Shown here in pieces: positions 27,679 through 36,975 of a stretch of DNA of 64,000 bases. A program made the position numbers and the translations under genes. Position 1 is the first letter of the stretch. Each line of letters opens with the position of its first letter. The notes under the pieces were generated by a model. It was not told the DNA's origin. It ran no database searches and saw only the letters and a program-made list of their open reading frames with translations. Source of the stretch: Psychrobacillus sp. FSL K6-2836 (GTDB lineage Bacteria > Bacillota > Bacilli > Bacillales_A > Planococcaceae); NCBI RefSeq assembly GCF_038003085.1, contig NZ_JBBOOM010000001.1:3410001-3474000 (forward strand). The letters are read 5' to 3'.

Positions 27679-28868
27679 GTGCAAAAGGCAATCTTGAGAG
27701 GAGAGACAATAAATCTAATAGAAAAAAGGTGGAAGAATCGAAGGGAATATTTGAAACAGCCATTACAAAGGAATGAATTGTTTTGTCCACTGTGCGAAAG
27801 TAAGGTAGAGATGCATTGGGCTTTGCCTGCAAAGAGAATCTCACATTTCAAACATAAGATTCAAAGAGATTGTACATATGGTGTAGGTGAAAGTGAAGAG
27901 CACAATCTAGGGAAATTAAAATTATATGAATATCTAAAAGAAACACTTGCAAGTAAGTTAGAGACCATCCAAGTTGAACATTTTTTGCCAGATTCAAAGC
28001 AAGTTGCCGATATCTTTATTCTATTCAAGACCGGTCAGAAATGGGTTGTAGAGTACCAACGTTCGAATATCTCCTCTGAAGATATTCGAAAGCGAAGACT
28101 GCTATATAAATCGCTAAATATTACGGATATCTGGATTTGTGGTGAGAATTTGGTGAAGGAAGATGAATTAGTCACTGTAAGTCTGCGTAATGCAGCACAA
28201 GAGCTACAGTACAAAGGGAAATTTGGTTCAGCATCATTAATCACGTTCAATCCTATAAAAGAAGAAATTTCCATCTTTAGAGGTTTAGAAAGATTGAACC
28301 TAAATTCTTTCACGATAAGTGATATTTTCAAGTGTCAACTCAATGAACTATGCTTCAACGTTTGGGGGATCCTTATTGTAATAAGGATTATATAAAAATG
28401 AAGCAATCAGTAGTAGAACAACATCGGGGTGGTATGAGATTAGAATATCCAGTTGAAAAATTAATGCATGCCCAAAAAAATGAAAGATCTTACTTTCTTA
28501 TAAATGATGAACTCTATCTATTCATTCCTGCAAATCTCCATCGGTTCATACCTTGGGAGATGAAAGACATCACATTAGATGTTTTTTGGAAAAATCGAGC
28601 GGAAAACTCTTCGGAGGAAAGTAGTCCGATACTCGTCACAGGAATCAGGTTGAACAGATGGATACAATCGAACTACGACACGCAAGGAGAATCAGTGTTT
28701 GAAAGACCTGTTAATTTTGGGATGTTGTTTCTCGTACTAACCTTGCTTTACAGTGATTATTTTATGACTGAAGAAGAGCACGAAAAAGAAGTGAAAATGA
28801 TAGTTAATGGCAAACAAGTCCCTTACTATACTCAAAATGCGATACTTAAAAAATATCGATGTTATTGA
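27679..28868 (+). pseudogene. CoiA-like nuclease, split by a frameshift
   Basis: Two overlapping frames together give about 395 residues, the CoiA length. The first part has the CoiA pattern: QKAILRGETINLIE, a zinc-like CPLCESK, then HFKH, EEHNLGKLKLYEYL, and the nuclease-like VADIFILF...WVVEYQRSNIS. At the run of five G at 28364-28368 the frame changes; the continuation reads DPYCNKDYIKMKQS and runs to 28868. The GTG at 27679, after GAGGTGGAG, gives the CoiA-like N-terminus. CoiA is a competence-associated protein with a restriction-endonuclease-like fold. The split may be a real mutation, slippage or a sequencing error. Confidence 0.65.
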
Positions 28869-29118
28869 GGTTGATGTATGGAAAGATCAACATTATAGAT
28901 TAATTTCTTTAGAAGAGGCATGCTTAAATTTTTTTCGTATGATGAGAATAAAGAATACCAGTAATTCTATTAAAACAGCTATAGCTACAGGGATATTACT
29001 TTTTGAGGAAACAGAGCAACCATTTAATTTCGATTTATTATTAAAGATTAAAGGACGTGTTGAACAGTATATAGATATTTCTAGTGGAAAGAACGAATGG
29101 AGAAGTCTAAAAAGTTAA
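28840..29118 (+). CDS. Unknown 92-residue protein
   Basis: Not recognised. It begins inside the end of the CoiA-like frame (in another frame) without a visible ribosome site, so it would depend on coupling. The product (YRLISLEEACLNFFRMMRIK, TAIATGILLFEETEQPFNF) looks like a small helical domain. It is followed after 19 bases by a small membrane protein gene. It may be a partner in a small-gene cluster, or a remnant. Confidence 0.4.
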   Translation, partial: RYLKNIDVIEVDVWKDQHYRLISLEEACLNFFRMMRIKNTSNSIKTAIATGILLFEETEQPFNFDLLLKIKGRVEQYIDISSGKNEWRSLKS

Positions 29119-29137
29119 AAGTGTGGAGGATAAATAA

Positions 29138-29365
29138 ATGGAGTTTACAACTATTATTAGTCTTATCTCAATGATTGCTACTGTTATTTCTACAATATTT
29201 GCTTTTAAAGCAAAAAATGAAGCATTAAAAACTAAGAATGAAATCATTCAAATCAGAAATGATTTTTCTTCAGTGGATACTACTAGTTCTATAATTAATC
29301 ATGGAACTAACTCGGGAGTTCGAGCAGGTACTGTTAATGGGGGGGTTAGTTTTAATGGCAAGTAA
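29138..29365 (+). CDS. Small membrane protein with glycine-rich tail
   Basis: A 75-residue protein with GGAGG 9 bases upstream. A single N-terminal hydrophobic segment (TIISLISMIATVISTIFAF) is followed by a charged helix (KAKNEALKTKNEIIQIRN) and a short tail NHGTNSGVRAGTVNGGVSF. The tail motif GTVNGGVSF is echoed as DTINGPVTF in the next gene, which overlaps by 11 bases. The two probably share a binding partner or fold. The function is unknown. Confidence 0.65.
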   Translation: MEFTTIISLISMIATVISTIFAFKAKNEALKTKNEIIQIRNDFSSVDTTSSIINHGTNSGVRAGTVNGGVSFNGK

Positions 29366-29693
29366 TACTGGAGAAAATAGAGGGGTTATGGCAGATACGA
29401 TCAATGGACCAGTAACTTTTATTTATGATTCAAGAGAGAAAAAAGTTCCAACTTTATTGCCTAAACTAATTGCTGCACTCGCAAAAATGGACTTCAAACA
29501 GAAAAAAGATTTTAGAAAAATAGAAAAAAACAATGCGTATACAATTGAAGATAAAATTGATCATAATCAAGTAGATTCTTATGAAGAAGTAATCCGAAAG
29601 GTATATCCATCACCACAATATCCGCCACAAGGTTTTTCCTCAGGTTGTTCCAGTCTTTTAAATTCCCTCTTTATTTGGTCGAAATTGATCTAG
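29355..29693 (+). CDS. Unknown protein with INGPVTF motif, probably 3'-truncated
   Basis: A 112-residue frame, overlapping the previous gene. The N-terminus (ENRGVMADTINGPVTFIYD) mirrors the tail of the preceding membrane protein, and residues about 35-85 form a charged helical domain (LPKLIAALAKMDFKQKKDF, NQVDSYEEVIRK). The last 25 or so residues are the reverse strand of a recombinase remnant, so the genuine gene is cut near 29615. The function is unknown; short beta-rich repeats of this kind occur in bacterial conflict-system proteins. Confidence 0.5.
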   Translation: MASNTGENRGVMADTINGPVTFIYDSREKKVPTLLPKLIAALAKMDFKQKKDFRKIEKNNAYTIEDKIDHNQVDSYEEVIRKVYPSPQYPPQGFSSGCSSLLNSLFIWSKLI

Positions 29694-29800
29694 TGAGAGA
29701 ATATACAAAACATCTCCCTTGCGGATGATTCGTAAGCAATGATATTGTGCTCTTCGAAATCATTAACACTTTGTTTATCCATTAAGACTCTCGTTCGCTT
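29620..29800 (-). pseudogene. Serine recombinase/resolvase remnant
   Basis: Read on the minus strand, two frames give VLMDKQSVNDFEEHN and then RIIRKGDVLYILSLDQF followed by RPNKEG. This matches the resolvase N-terminal domain segment (D-K-x-S-G-x-x-F ... LRxxREGDxLxVxSLDRFGRNKEE) with frameshifts and a changed end. It is a decayed recombinase gene, and its far end abuts the truncated gene at 29355. It may mark an old mobile element boundary. Confidence 0.55.
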
Positions 29801-30225
29801 AAACCTATTTTTTCATGGCTTCTAGCTAGAGACCTTCATTTTGATACTTGTTGCTAATTCGTATGGACCAAATTTTTCATTATATATTTTTAATGCTCTC
29901 TTGGATTTCTTTCTATTAATCTACTGAAAGAGTTCATAAAAGTATGCGAGAAACCACGAACGTTCATAAGGTTATTTAATGGTATTACGAACTATAGAAA
30001 ACATTAAATTTGAGTAATTTAAATCAGTTCGCAAAAGTGTACTAATATGGACATTTAGGAATAAATATAAGAACACATGTAAAATAACAGTAATAGTATT
30101 GATAATTTCTTGAAGCAAAATACATAAATTACTAGAAATAAAAAGGTAAAAATGAGGAAGAGGTGGTACGATATGTATATTAAAAGTATAATTTATTGAA
30201 TACTATGAAAAACAGGTGAAGAAAA
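29800..30225. other. Gap without recognisable genes
   Basis: AT-rich stretch between the recombinase remnant and the SIR2 gene. A few short fragments appear on the minus strand near 29830-29930, but none can be assigned. Nothing else is seen. Confidence 0.4.
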
Positions 30226-33200
30226 ATGAAGATACATACAGAAATACAAGATGCACTAAGAAAGAACAAATTAATCTTTTTTGTAGGGTCAGGTTTTTCC
30301 AAAGATCTTGGCTTTCCAGATTGGAATAGTTTACTGTCTTCCATTCTTAAAGAACTAAGTCATGACTACGATTTTTGTAACTTATTAAAAGCGAATTTAG
30401 ATTCTGGAATGATGGATGCGTTAGAAATTTTAGACAAACTTAATCAAAAGGGACTAAAATCTTTAGTATTAAACAAGTTAGACAAATTCTTTCTATTAAG
30501 TAATGAGAATAAAGAAAAATTAAGGACAGAAGCTACTAAATATAAAAAGATGACCGAAGTTTCAAAAAAAATTATAACGACAAATTATGATCAAATACTA
30601 GAAATTGCTAATAGAGATTTACAGAAAATTACCTACCATAATGAGTATAGAATATCTAAATTACCTAGTTATGAAAACTATATTTTTAAGTTACATGGCT
30701 GTATTGAGGATCCTTCAAAGGCCATCTTATTCAGAGATGAATATGAAAAATTGTACAGACCGGATTCCATAGCTGTAGAAGAATTAAAAAAATTAATTTC
30801 TGATAATACTATTATATTTCTGGGCTTTAGTTTAACCGATGATTATGTTAAATATCAGTTTGAGTATATAAATAATTTATATAATGGTTTAAAGGGTAAT
30901 CACTTTATGATTACCACAGAACAAAATATTAATATTACAGGTATCGAGTCCATAAAGCTAGAAGATTGGAGTGATCTGGATAATTTTTTTGAGTCCTTAT
31001 TGGAATTAAAAACATCTTCAAAACAGATATCTGTAACTAATATTGAAGTAGAAGAAGTTATTAAAGAAAATAATACTGATATAGTAAAATTGGTAAGTGA
31101 AACCACAAAAATTTGTATATTATTTGCAGAACCTATTAATAAGGGTATTTTATTTGAGAAAAATCATATATTAAAAGCATTCAAGAATTATGACATCAAT
31201 TTAACTGTTGAGATTTTTTCTGTAAATAAACTTAATAGTATCGAAGATTTTGATTATCTTTTCATTTTTACTGAAATGTATAATAACAAAATTTTAATAG
31301 AAGATGATTATATGACATCTAAGTTTATTTCGCTTACCAAGTTGGAAGAAGAACTATATCAAGAGAACCTTAAAGGGGTGTATTTATTTTCTTCTAGTAG
31401 TGGTTATGATACTTCAGAGGTATTAACAAATTCCTATGTTATAAACAGATATGATGAGAAAGATTTCAATTCATTGATATTTGGGTTATTTAGAAAAAAT
31501 AATGTTCTATTTGATGAAAGTACTACTGTATTAAATCAAGCCAATTTAGAAATACCTCAGATTCCGAGAGGTAAATGTATAGTTGTACAGAGACAAACCC
31601 CCCTGTCCTCAGGAATTGATCCAAAGAATTTAATAAATTTTGTAGGCAGAACAAGTGATTTAGAATCAATTACCCGTAAATGCTTAGATATCGCTGGACG
31701 TGTATTTTCCATTAAAGCTTCTGGTGGAATAGGGAAAACAACTATCGTAAAAAAAATGGCCATTGAATTTGCTAAGAGAAATTATTATAAGGATGGCATT
31801 ATATTTATAGATTGTGAACATATATATGATCTTAAAACTTTTGAATATAAAATGACGCAATGTTTTGAAATTGATAGCACAATTAATATTATAGAGTACC
31901 TACAACAAAATAATATTAAAAAAGACTCTCTTTTAATTCTAGATAATTTCGAATCCTTATTATATTTAAGGAACAAGGAGGATACATCATCCATCAAGAA
32001 ATTAATTTCTATTATTTGTGATTATAGTTCTATAGTTATAACAACTAGGGAACTTCTTGATGAAGAGTATGAAGAATTTTATGATTTAAGAGCATTAACA
32101 ACGGATGAAGCAGAAAATCTTTTTAATAGGTATTATAAATCTTATATAAGAGAGTCAGACAGAAAAATATTAAGAGAATCTATCTTAGAAAATCTATTAA
32201 ACAATAATCCATTAGCAATAAAAATTGTTACTAGCAATATTCCGCATGGTAAAGACTTACTTACACTAAAAAAAGACTTAGAAAAGGATTTTTTTGATGC
32301 CACCACAAAAATAGATTATGAAGAAGTTTTTGATGAAAAAGTAGATATTAACATTGAAAGAACAAAATCGCTTTTCCACTCAATTAATTATTCATATAGT
32401 AAATTAAAACATAGAGAACAATTAATTTTTGAACTTTTAGCACTATTTCCTGATGGTATAAATATGGTGAATTTCAAGACTTTTTTTGCTAGCGATGCGT
32501 ACAAGAAAGATGTTAATAAAATTTCTGATAAAGAAATTAGATCTTTAGAAAATAAGTCGTTGATACAAGTTTCAAATGGTAGCATGAAACTACAATCTAT
32601 AGTAGGAAGATTTGCAAATAGTAAATTTAAGGATAGAATTGAGGCAGAAAAAAAACCATATTATAAAAGAGCGTTTGAATATAATCAATTTGTATTAGAG
32701 AGAATTGATAAACTTTATTCGGCAGAAATTAACTCTTCTTCACGTTTTCTAGAAGTTACACAAACACAAATTAACAATTTTATTGAGTGTATAAAATTTA
32801 TTGAGTTTTTGGATAATGACAAATACGAAACCTTTCAGTATATAAGACAGGTGTGTTCAAGTATACAAATGCTTGAATTGCCTCCGATAACGCCTATTCT
32901 TGAAAATATTAAAGAACTATATAACGATATTGAAAATGGTGCATTACTTATTGATATAATTATTTTGAGATCAAAATATTATCGTGGAGATTTTGAAAAT
33001 GTTCTTAATAAAATGCAACAGATTATTCCATTGCAATCAATTTTCGAGCTCGATAAACAAGAATTCTCTTATAATGAAAGAATAACGATGGATTATATAT
33101 GTGCCTATGCATTGGAAATTTATTCTTATAAGCAAGAACTAGAAGTTTTAGAGATGGCGATTGCAAATAGTTATTTTTTAGAAGAGGTACCCCTCATACC

Positions 33201-33789
33201 AAACTTATTTAAACTAGGATTAATAGAGGACTTTGAAGAGTACTCATATAAAACTAATGGATTTTTCTACTGTGAATTCAAGTATAGTAAAGGGCAACTA
33301 AGCGTAGAAGAGTTGCAGCAATATATAAATAATCAGTATAGAAAGGATTTTATTGAGTCAATACAATTAAATTATATTAAAGCAAAAATGGGGGCAATTA
33401 ATAAAAACACAGTTATTAAGCTTGTTCCAGTAAATCCTTATACCAAAGGGCTAAAAAGCTTAATGTTAGCGTTTTTAGAGAAAGACTTTGTTAAAGCGTA
33501 TTCTCTATATAAATCTGCATTAGAAGACCTAAAACATATAAATTATTATTATGTAGAAGCTATGTATTATTTATCATTATTTCTCAAAAATAATAAACAT
33601 GACGATTATTATAAATGGTTTGACAGAGGAAGAGATCAATCAAAAAAACGTGGATATATTTATTTATTTAAAAAGTTTAATAGTCTTGAAGGAACAAGTA
33701 TAGAAGAAGGGGAAGTATTGCATCCAATAGATAAAAATTTGTTAAATAAATATTTAAATGAAATAATAGAAGTCAAATCCCCCAAATAA
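30226..33789 (+). CDS. SIR2-STAND NTPase, Avs5-like defence protein
   Basis: An 1187-residue protein. Residues 1-260 form a SIR2-like domain: FFVGSGFSKDLGFPDW, IITTNYDQILE, the catalytic His in KLHGCIEDP, and TIIFLGFSLTDDYV. A middle region (about 280-440, CILFAEPINKG, FDYLFIFTEMYNN) is unassigned. A STAND-type NTPase follows: NFVGRTSDLESI, P-loop ASGGIGKTTIV (about 498), LLILDNFESLL, SSIVITTRELL. The C-terminal 450 residues are helical repeats, probably the sensor. Known SIR2-STAND proteins deplete NAD after sensing phage. The gene has its own weak ribosome site and no obvious partner. Domain calls are by motif. Confidence 0.82.
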   Translation: MKIHTEIQDALRKNKLIFFVGSGFSKDLGFPDWNSLLSSILKELSHDYDFCNLLKANLDSGMMDALEILDKLNQKGLKSLVLNKLDKFFLLSNENKEKLRTEATKYKKMTEVSKKIITTNYDQILEIANRDLQKITYHNEYRISKLPSYENYIFKLHGCIEDPSKAILFRDEYEKLYRPDSIAVEELKKLISDNTIIFLGFSLTDDYVKYQFEYINNLYNGLKGNHFMITTEQNINITGIESIKLEDWSDLDNFFESLLELKTSSKQISVTNIEVEEVIKENNTDIVKLVSETTKICILFAEPINKGILFEKNHILKAFKNYDINLTVEIFSVNKLNSIEDFDYLFIFTEMYNNKILIEDDYMTSKFISLTKLEEELYQENLKGVYLFSSSSGYDTSEVLTNSYVINRYDEKDFNSLIFGLFRKNNVLFDESTTVLNQANLEIPQIPRGKCIVVQRQTPLSSGIDPKNLINFVGRTSDLESITRKCLDIAGRVFSIKASGGIGKTTIVKKMAIEFAKRNYYKDGIIFIDCEHIYDLKTFEYKMTQCFEIDSTINIIEYLQQNNIKKDSLLILDNFESLLYLRNKEDTSSIKKLISIICDYSSIVITTRELLDEEYEEFYDLRALTTDEAENLFNRYYKSYIRESDRKILRESILENLLNNNPLAIKIVTSNIPHGKDLLTLKKDLEKDFFDATTKIDYEEVFDEKVDINIERTKSLFHSINYSYSKLKHREQLIFELLALFPDGINMVNFKTFFASDAYKKDVNKISDKEIRSLENKSLIQVSNGSMKLQSIVGRFANSKFKDRIEAEKKPYYKRAFEYNQFVLERIDKLYSAEINSSSRFLEVTQTQINNFIECIKFIEFLDNDKYETFQYIRQVCSSIQMLELPPITPILENIKELYNDIENGALLIDIIILRSKYYRGDFENVLNKMQQIIPLQSIFELDKQEFSYNERITMDYICAYALEIYSYKQELEVLEMAIANSYFLEEVPLIPNLFKLGLIEDFEEYSYKTNGFFYCEFKYSKGQLSVEELQQYINNQYRKDFIESIQLNYIKAKMGAINKNTVIKLVPVNPYTKGLKSLMLAFLEKDFVKAYSLYKSALEDLKHINYYYVEAMYYLSLFLKNNKHDDYYKWFDRGRDQSKKRGYIYLFKKFNSLEGTSIEEGEVLHPIDKNLLNKYLNEIIEVKSPK

Positions 33790-33854
33790 CTAGTGATTGA
33801 ATCAAAGGACTTCCAACAAATATTGTTGAGCTATTACTAGAGGCCTTATTTTTA

Positions 33855-33882
33855 AAAAATCTGCATTTGCAGATTTTTTTTG
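33855..33882 (+). terminator. Terminator of the SIR2-STAND gene
   Basis: A 9-bp stem AAATCTGCA/TGCAGATTT with a minimal loop is followed by eight T, about 65 bases after the stop. Confidence 0.85.
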
Positions 33883-34014
33883 TTTAAAGGCGATACTATT
33901 TCTAGATATCGATAACCATCCTTATCGTCACTTAGAAATGGTATAATTTACTACAATCAGCCTTTATTTAATCGAGGTGCATTTTAGAGTAACTACATAA
34001 AAGGAGGATATTAA

Positions 34015-34952
34015 ATGGCATGTCCAATAACTATTATCAAAAATGATGAGCATTTATTTGAAGCAACAAATATTCAAGAAGCAGCAAGATATTTAGCAAA
34101 TCATCTGAAGACATCCAAATTAACATTTGATTCAATTGAACGTGGCTATGTATATGATATTCCTTACTATGTTGGAGAAGATGAATTTCGTTTTGTGGCT
34201 CCTGAAGAAATTGCAACCAGTCGTCGGAGAGAACTTGAAGAAAGATGGCATAAAAATGCGCGACGTGTTTGGTTGGTCCCAGCTAATCCAAATGAATACG
34301 ACTTAGCGAGTGCATTTAGTCGATATGAAACATTAGATTGGAAACGCTCTTATAATTATGAAAAAGGTGATATTTTATTTTTGTATATATCAGGTAATAC
34401 CCAAAAAGTTCGTTATAAAGTTGAAGTGATAGAGGGATTGGTACGTACTAATGATGTTCATTACAATAAAACTTTTTGGATGGATGAAGAGAAATATAAT
34501 AAATCCTTAGATTATAATTGGACGCGTGTTCGCTTCGTAGATGAGGTTGATACTTCTGAATTATCCCTTTTTTTGAACATGATTTAACAGAAAATTATTA
34601 TCCGGACGAAGTTCCTGAAACGTTAGAAGAAGGCATGAGTAAATCTGTTCGAGTCAATGTATATGAACGCAATCCGATTGCTCGCACCCAATGCATGAAT
34701 CATTATGGAGCCCGATGCCAAGTATGTGATTTGAATTTTGAAAACAAATATGGAAAAGTTGGGAAAGATTTTATCCATGTCCATCACATTATTCCACTTC
34801 ATCAATTACAACAAGACTACATTGTAGATCCAAAACAAGATCTAATCCCTGTTTGTCCGAACTGTCACGCGATGCTTCATTGTAAAGAAAATGGCAGGTA
34901 CTTATCGATTGCACAATTAAGAAAACGCATTTTAAATCATAATAGGGCTTGA
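34015..34952 (+). pseudogene. EVE-like domain + HNH nuclease, frameshifted
   Basis: The first frame (34015-34587, good AAGGAGG site) ends in an EVE/YTH-like domain: RRVWLVPANPNEYDLASAF, WKRSYNYEKGDILFLYISG, KYKVEVIEG. After a run of seven T at 34568-34574 the reading continues one frame over as EHDLTENYYPDEVPETLEEG and joins the HNH half (to 34952): CQVCDLNFENKYG, FIHVHHIIPL, DLIPVCPNCHAMLH. Together this is one protein of about 310 residues: a domain that can read modified bases joined to an HNH nuclease, as in modification-dependent restriction. One base less in the T run would restore it. It may be inactive, slippage-controlled or a sequencing error. Confidence 0.7.
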
Positions 34953-35236
34953 TGAGAAAAACTAGATTTTATTGATAACACATTTTTAAAATAGAGAAAG
35001 TAATCTAGATGATGCAACAAACAAAAAGGATATAACACAACCTAACCTAACCGAAAAAAACCTTAATATACTCGGTTTTAAAGGACATAACGAGGAACGG
35101 AAAAATAATCACTCTATCAAATTTGAGGCGTGGTGGCTTAAACCAGAAACGATGGGTTGCTAAGCATTTTGAGCAGTATAAATAGTTTGCTTCGTCAACC
35201 AATTACTTTAACCTAGCTAATTAAAAAAGAATTTTC
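34953..35236. other. Intergenic stretch at the island/toxin-locus border
   Basis: No gene seen. A segment near 35058-35086 (AACCTTAATATAC) shares the string AACCTTAATAT with the hairpin at 11663-11702 near ssrA. This is too short to call an att site. Confidence 0.35.
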
Positions 35237-36499
35237 ATGAAACTGGTGAACAAGCTATCATGTCCAAGACCAGGGAATAATGGGGCGGAAATAGAAAATA
35301 TAAACCAAAATCCATTTGTGAAGTCTTTTCATAGTTTTAAAGAAATTGGTCAAGACTTTTGGTACGGGGTAGAAGCACGACGCGATAAATCACTAGATTC
35401 TAGCTATGATTTTATAAATTATATGACTTTCGGAGTAACAGATGGAATTTTGTCGGGAGCCGAAGAGAGAAGAGGCAAGATGTTCGACTCGGAAATGGAC
35501 TTTGCTAATTATACTACATTTGGTTTTAGTGGGATGGTTAAAGAAGCAGTCTTGCCGGAAGAATCTTTTTCAAAGGAGCATTGGCTAAATAGCTTTGGTT
35601 TAGCAGGGAGCATTTTCGGAGTTGGCAAATTGTTAACATCACCAACTAAACCAGGTGTAGTAGCTCCTAAAGATATTGAAAAGGGAATGGGTTATAAAGA
35701 GCAAGGAAAACAAAGCGATTTTAATGAATTAATGGACATAGAAGATTCAAAACGATATGCCCAGTTTCGTGATAAAGTTGTTGTCGGAATGGATAAAGAT
35801 GTCCGATTTGCAGCTAGTCAAATGGACACTAATAGTTTTATGAATAGTATTCTTCCAATCAAATTAAAAGAGCACAAATTAAGTTACAATCAATTTACTG
35901 ATTTACGATTAAAACCGTCCTACGAGCTAAATGAAAGTGAAAGAATGATAATTCAAGAATTTCGAGACTCTGTCCCACGTCCAGATAATAAAACAACTTT
36001 AATAAAGAACATCCATGTTAAAGATATTCAAAAATATCTTGATGGAGAATATAGAACAGTTAAAGGTTTTTTGGCAAAAGCTGAAGATAGTTCCCATATA
36101 CATGATTATTCTCACGTTCGAGAGTCTATGAGATTAGATTACTCTTATTAAGATGAATACAATGGAAAAGTAGTAAAACCTTATCCTGAGGATGGAAATA
36201 GTTATGGTTATATTGAATTTAAAGTAAAAAACCCGGAATTGCTTGCTCCTGAAAATTTAGAGATTCCCTATGGTCATAATATGAACAAATCGTATAGTGG
36301 TTGGGAAAATAATGAGTGGCCATGGACAGGAAATGGGTTTACTGCATCTAGAAATGGTGAAGATATACCAGAATGGACTTCTAAAAATTATATTGAATTA
36401 GAATTAGGTGCAAAATTACACAGAGTAGTTGATGGAAAAGATGAGGTTATTGGTTTAACGGCAGAGAATTTATTTCAGAAGATTAACGAGGTGAAAAGT
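35237..36499 (+). pseudogene. Orphan LXG-type toxin half, copy 1, inactivated
   Basis: The frame starts with a pre-toxin linker typical of Bacillales LXG toxins (NPFVKSFHSFKEIGQDF, YDFINYMTFGVTDGI, EESFSKEHWLNSFGLAGS) but lacks the LXG secretion domain. The toxin part (VKGFLAKAEDSSHIHDYSH, WPWTGNGFTASRNGE) is of a type I do not recognise with certainty, perhaps an ADP-ribosyltransferase-like fold. Two lesions are visible by comparison with copy 2: TAC to TAA at 36149-36151, and loss of four bases near 36452 which runs the toxin frame into the immunity gene. The start used at 35237 has no good ribosome site. Confidence 0.75.
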
Positions 36500-36892
36500 A
36501 TGTTAAAAAAAGGTTTACATGGAATCTATAAGGGAGTCGAGTATAGAATAACTGTTGATATGGATAATAATTTGAAAATTATTACTGACGAGAAAGAGAA
36601 AATAGATGCTACATTTGAAGATACTTACCAAAGTGGAGTTTACACTAAGATAGTGAAACCAAACGAATTAGTGGATTGTGTAAGTATTATTCCTTTTGGA
36701 TTTATTAAAGGGGAGAAAGTCCAAATCTTACAAGAAAAAGAAAATAAATACCAGGTTGCCACTGGTTCTATACTGGTGGGAAGTAATCTAAATCTGCCCA
36801 GAGTAGATAGAGATTCCTGGCTTGGTTGGGTATCAAAAAGTGAGGTTACGCTAATTGAAGAGATAACTCCTGTAAATCCCAAAGAATTATAA
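36500..36892 (+). CDS. Immunity protein, copy 1 (unnamed family)
   Basis: A 130-residue protein starting MLKKGLHGIYKGVEYR, with a GAGGTG ribosome site upstream. The C-terminal half (GEKVQILQEKENKYQVATGS, SWLGWVSKSEVTLIEE) looks SH3-like. It sits directly after the toxin half, as immunity genes do, and is nearly identical to the copy at 42243. Only a few residues differ (for example H/L, A/S, F/I, K/E). It is intact although its toxin is broken. The role as immunity protein is inferred from position. Confidence 0.7.
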   Translation: MLKKGLHGIYKGVEYRITVDMDNNLKIITDEKEKIDATFEDTYQSGVYTKIVKPNELVDCVSIIPFGFIKGEKVQILQEKENKYQVATGSILVGSNLNLPRVDRDSWLGWVSKSEVTLIEEITPVNPKEL

Positions 36893-36939
36893 TTAGTGTC
36901 ATAAAGCAAAATTGGAATTAAATTATACAGGATGAAAAA

Positions 36940-36975
36940 GGAGCAGAGATCAATTCGCTGCTCCATTATTTTTAT
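36940..36975 (-). terminator. Terminator at the end of rtcB
   Basis: GGAGCAG/CTGCTCC (7 bp) overlaps the rtcB stop. Both flanks are A- or T-rich, so it could act in both directions between the convergent immunity gene and rtcB. The second copy at 42682-42710 has a changed loop. Confidence 0.65.
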
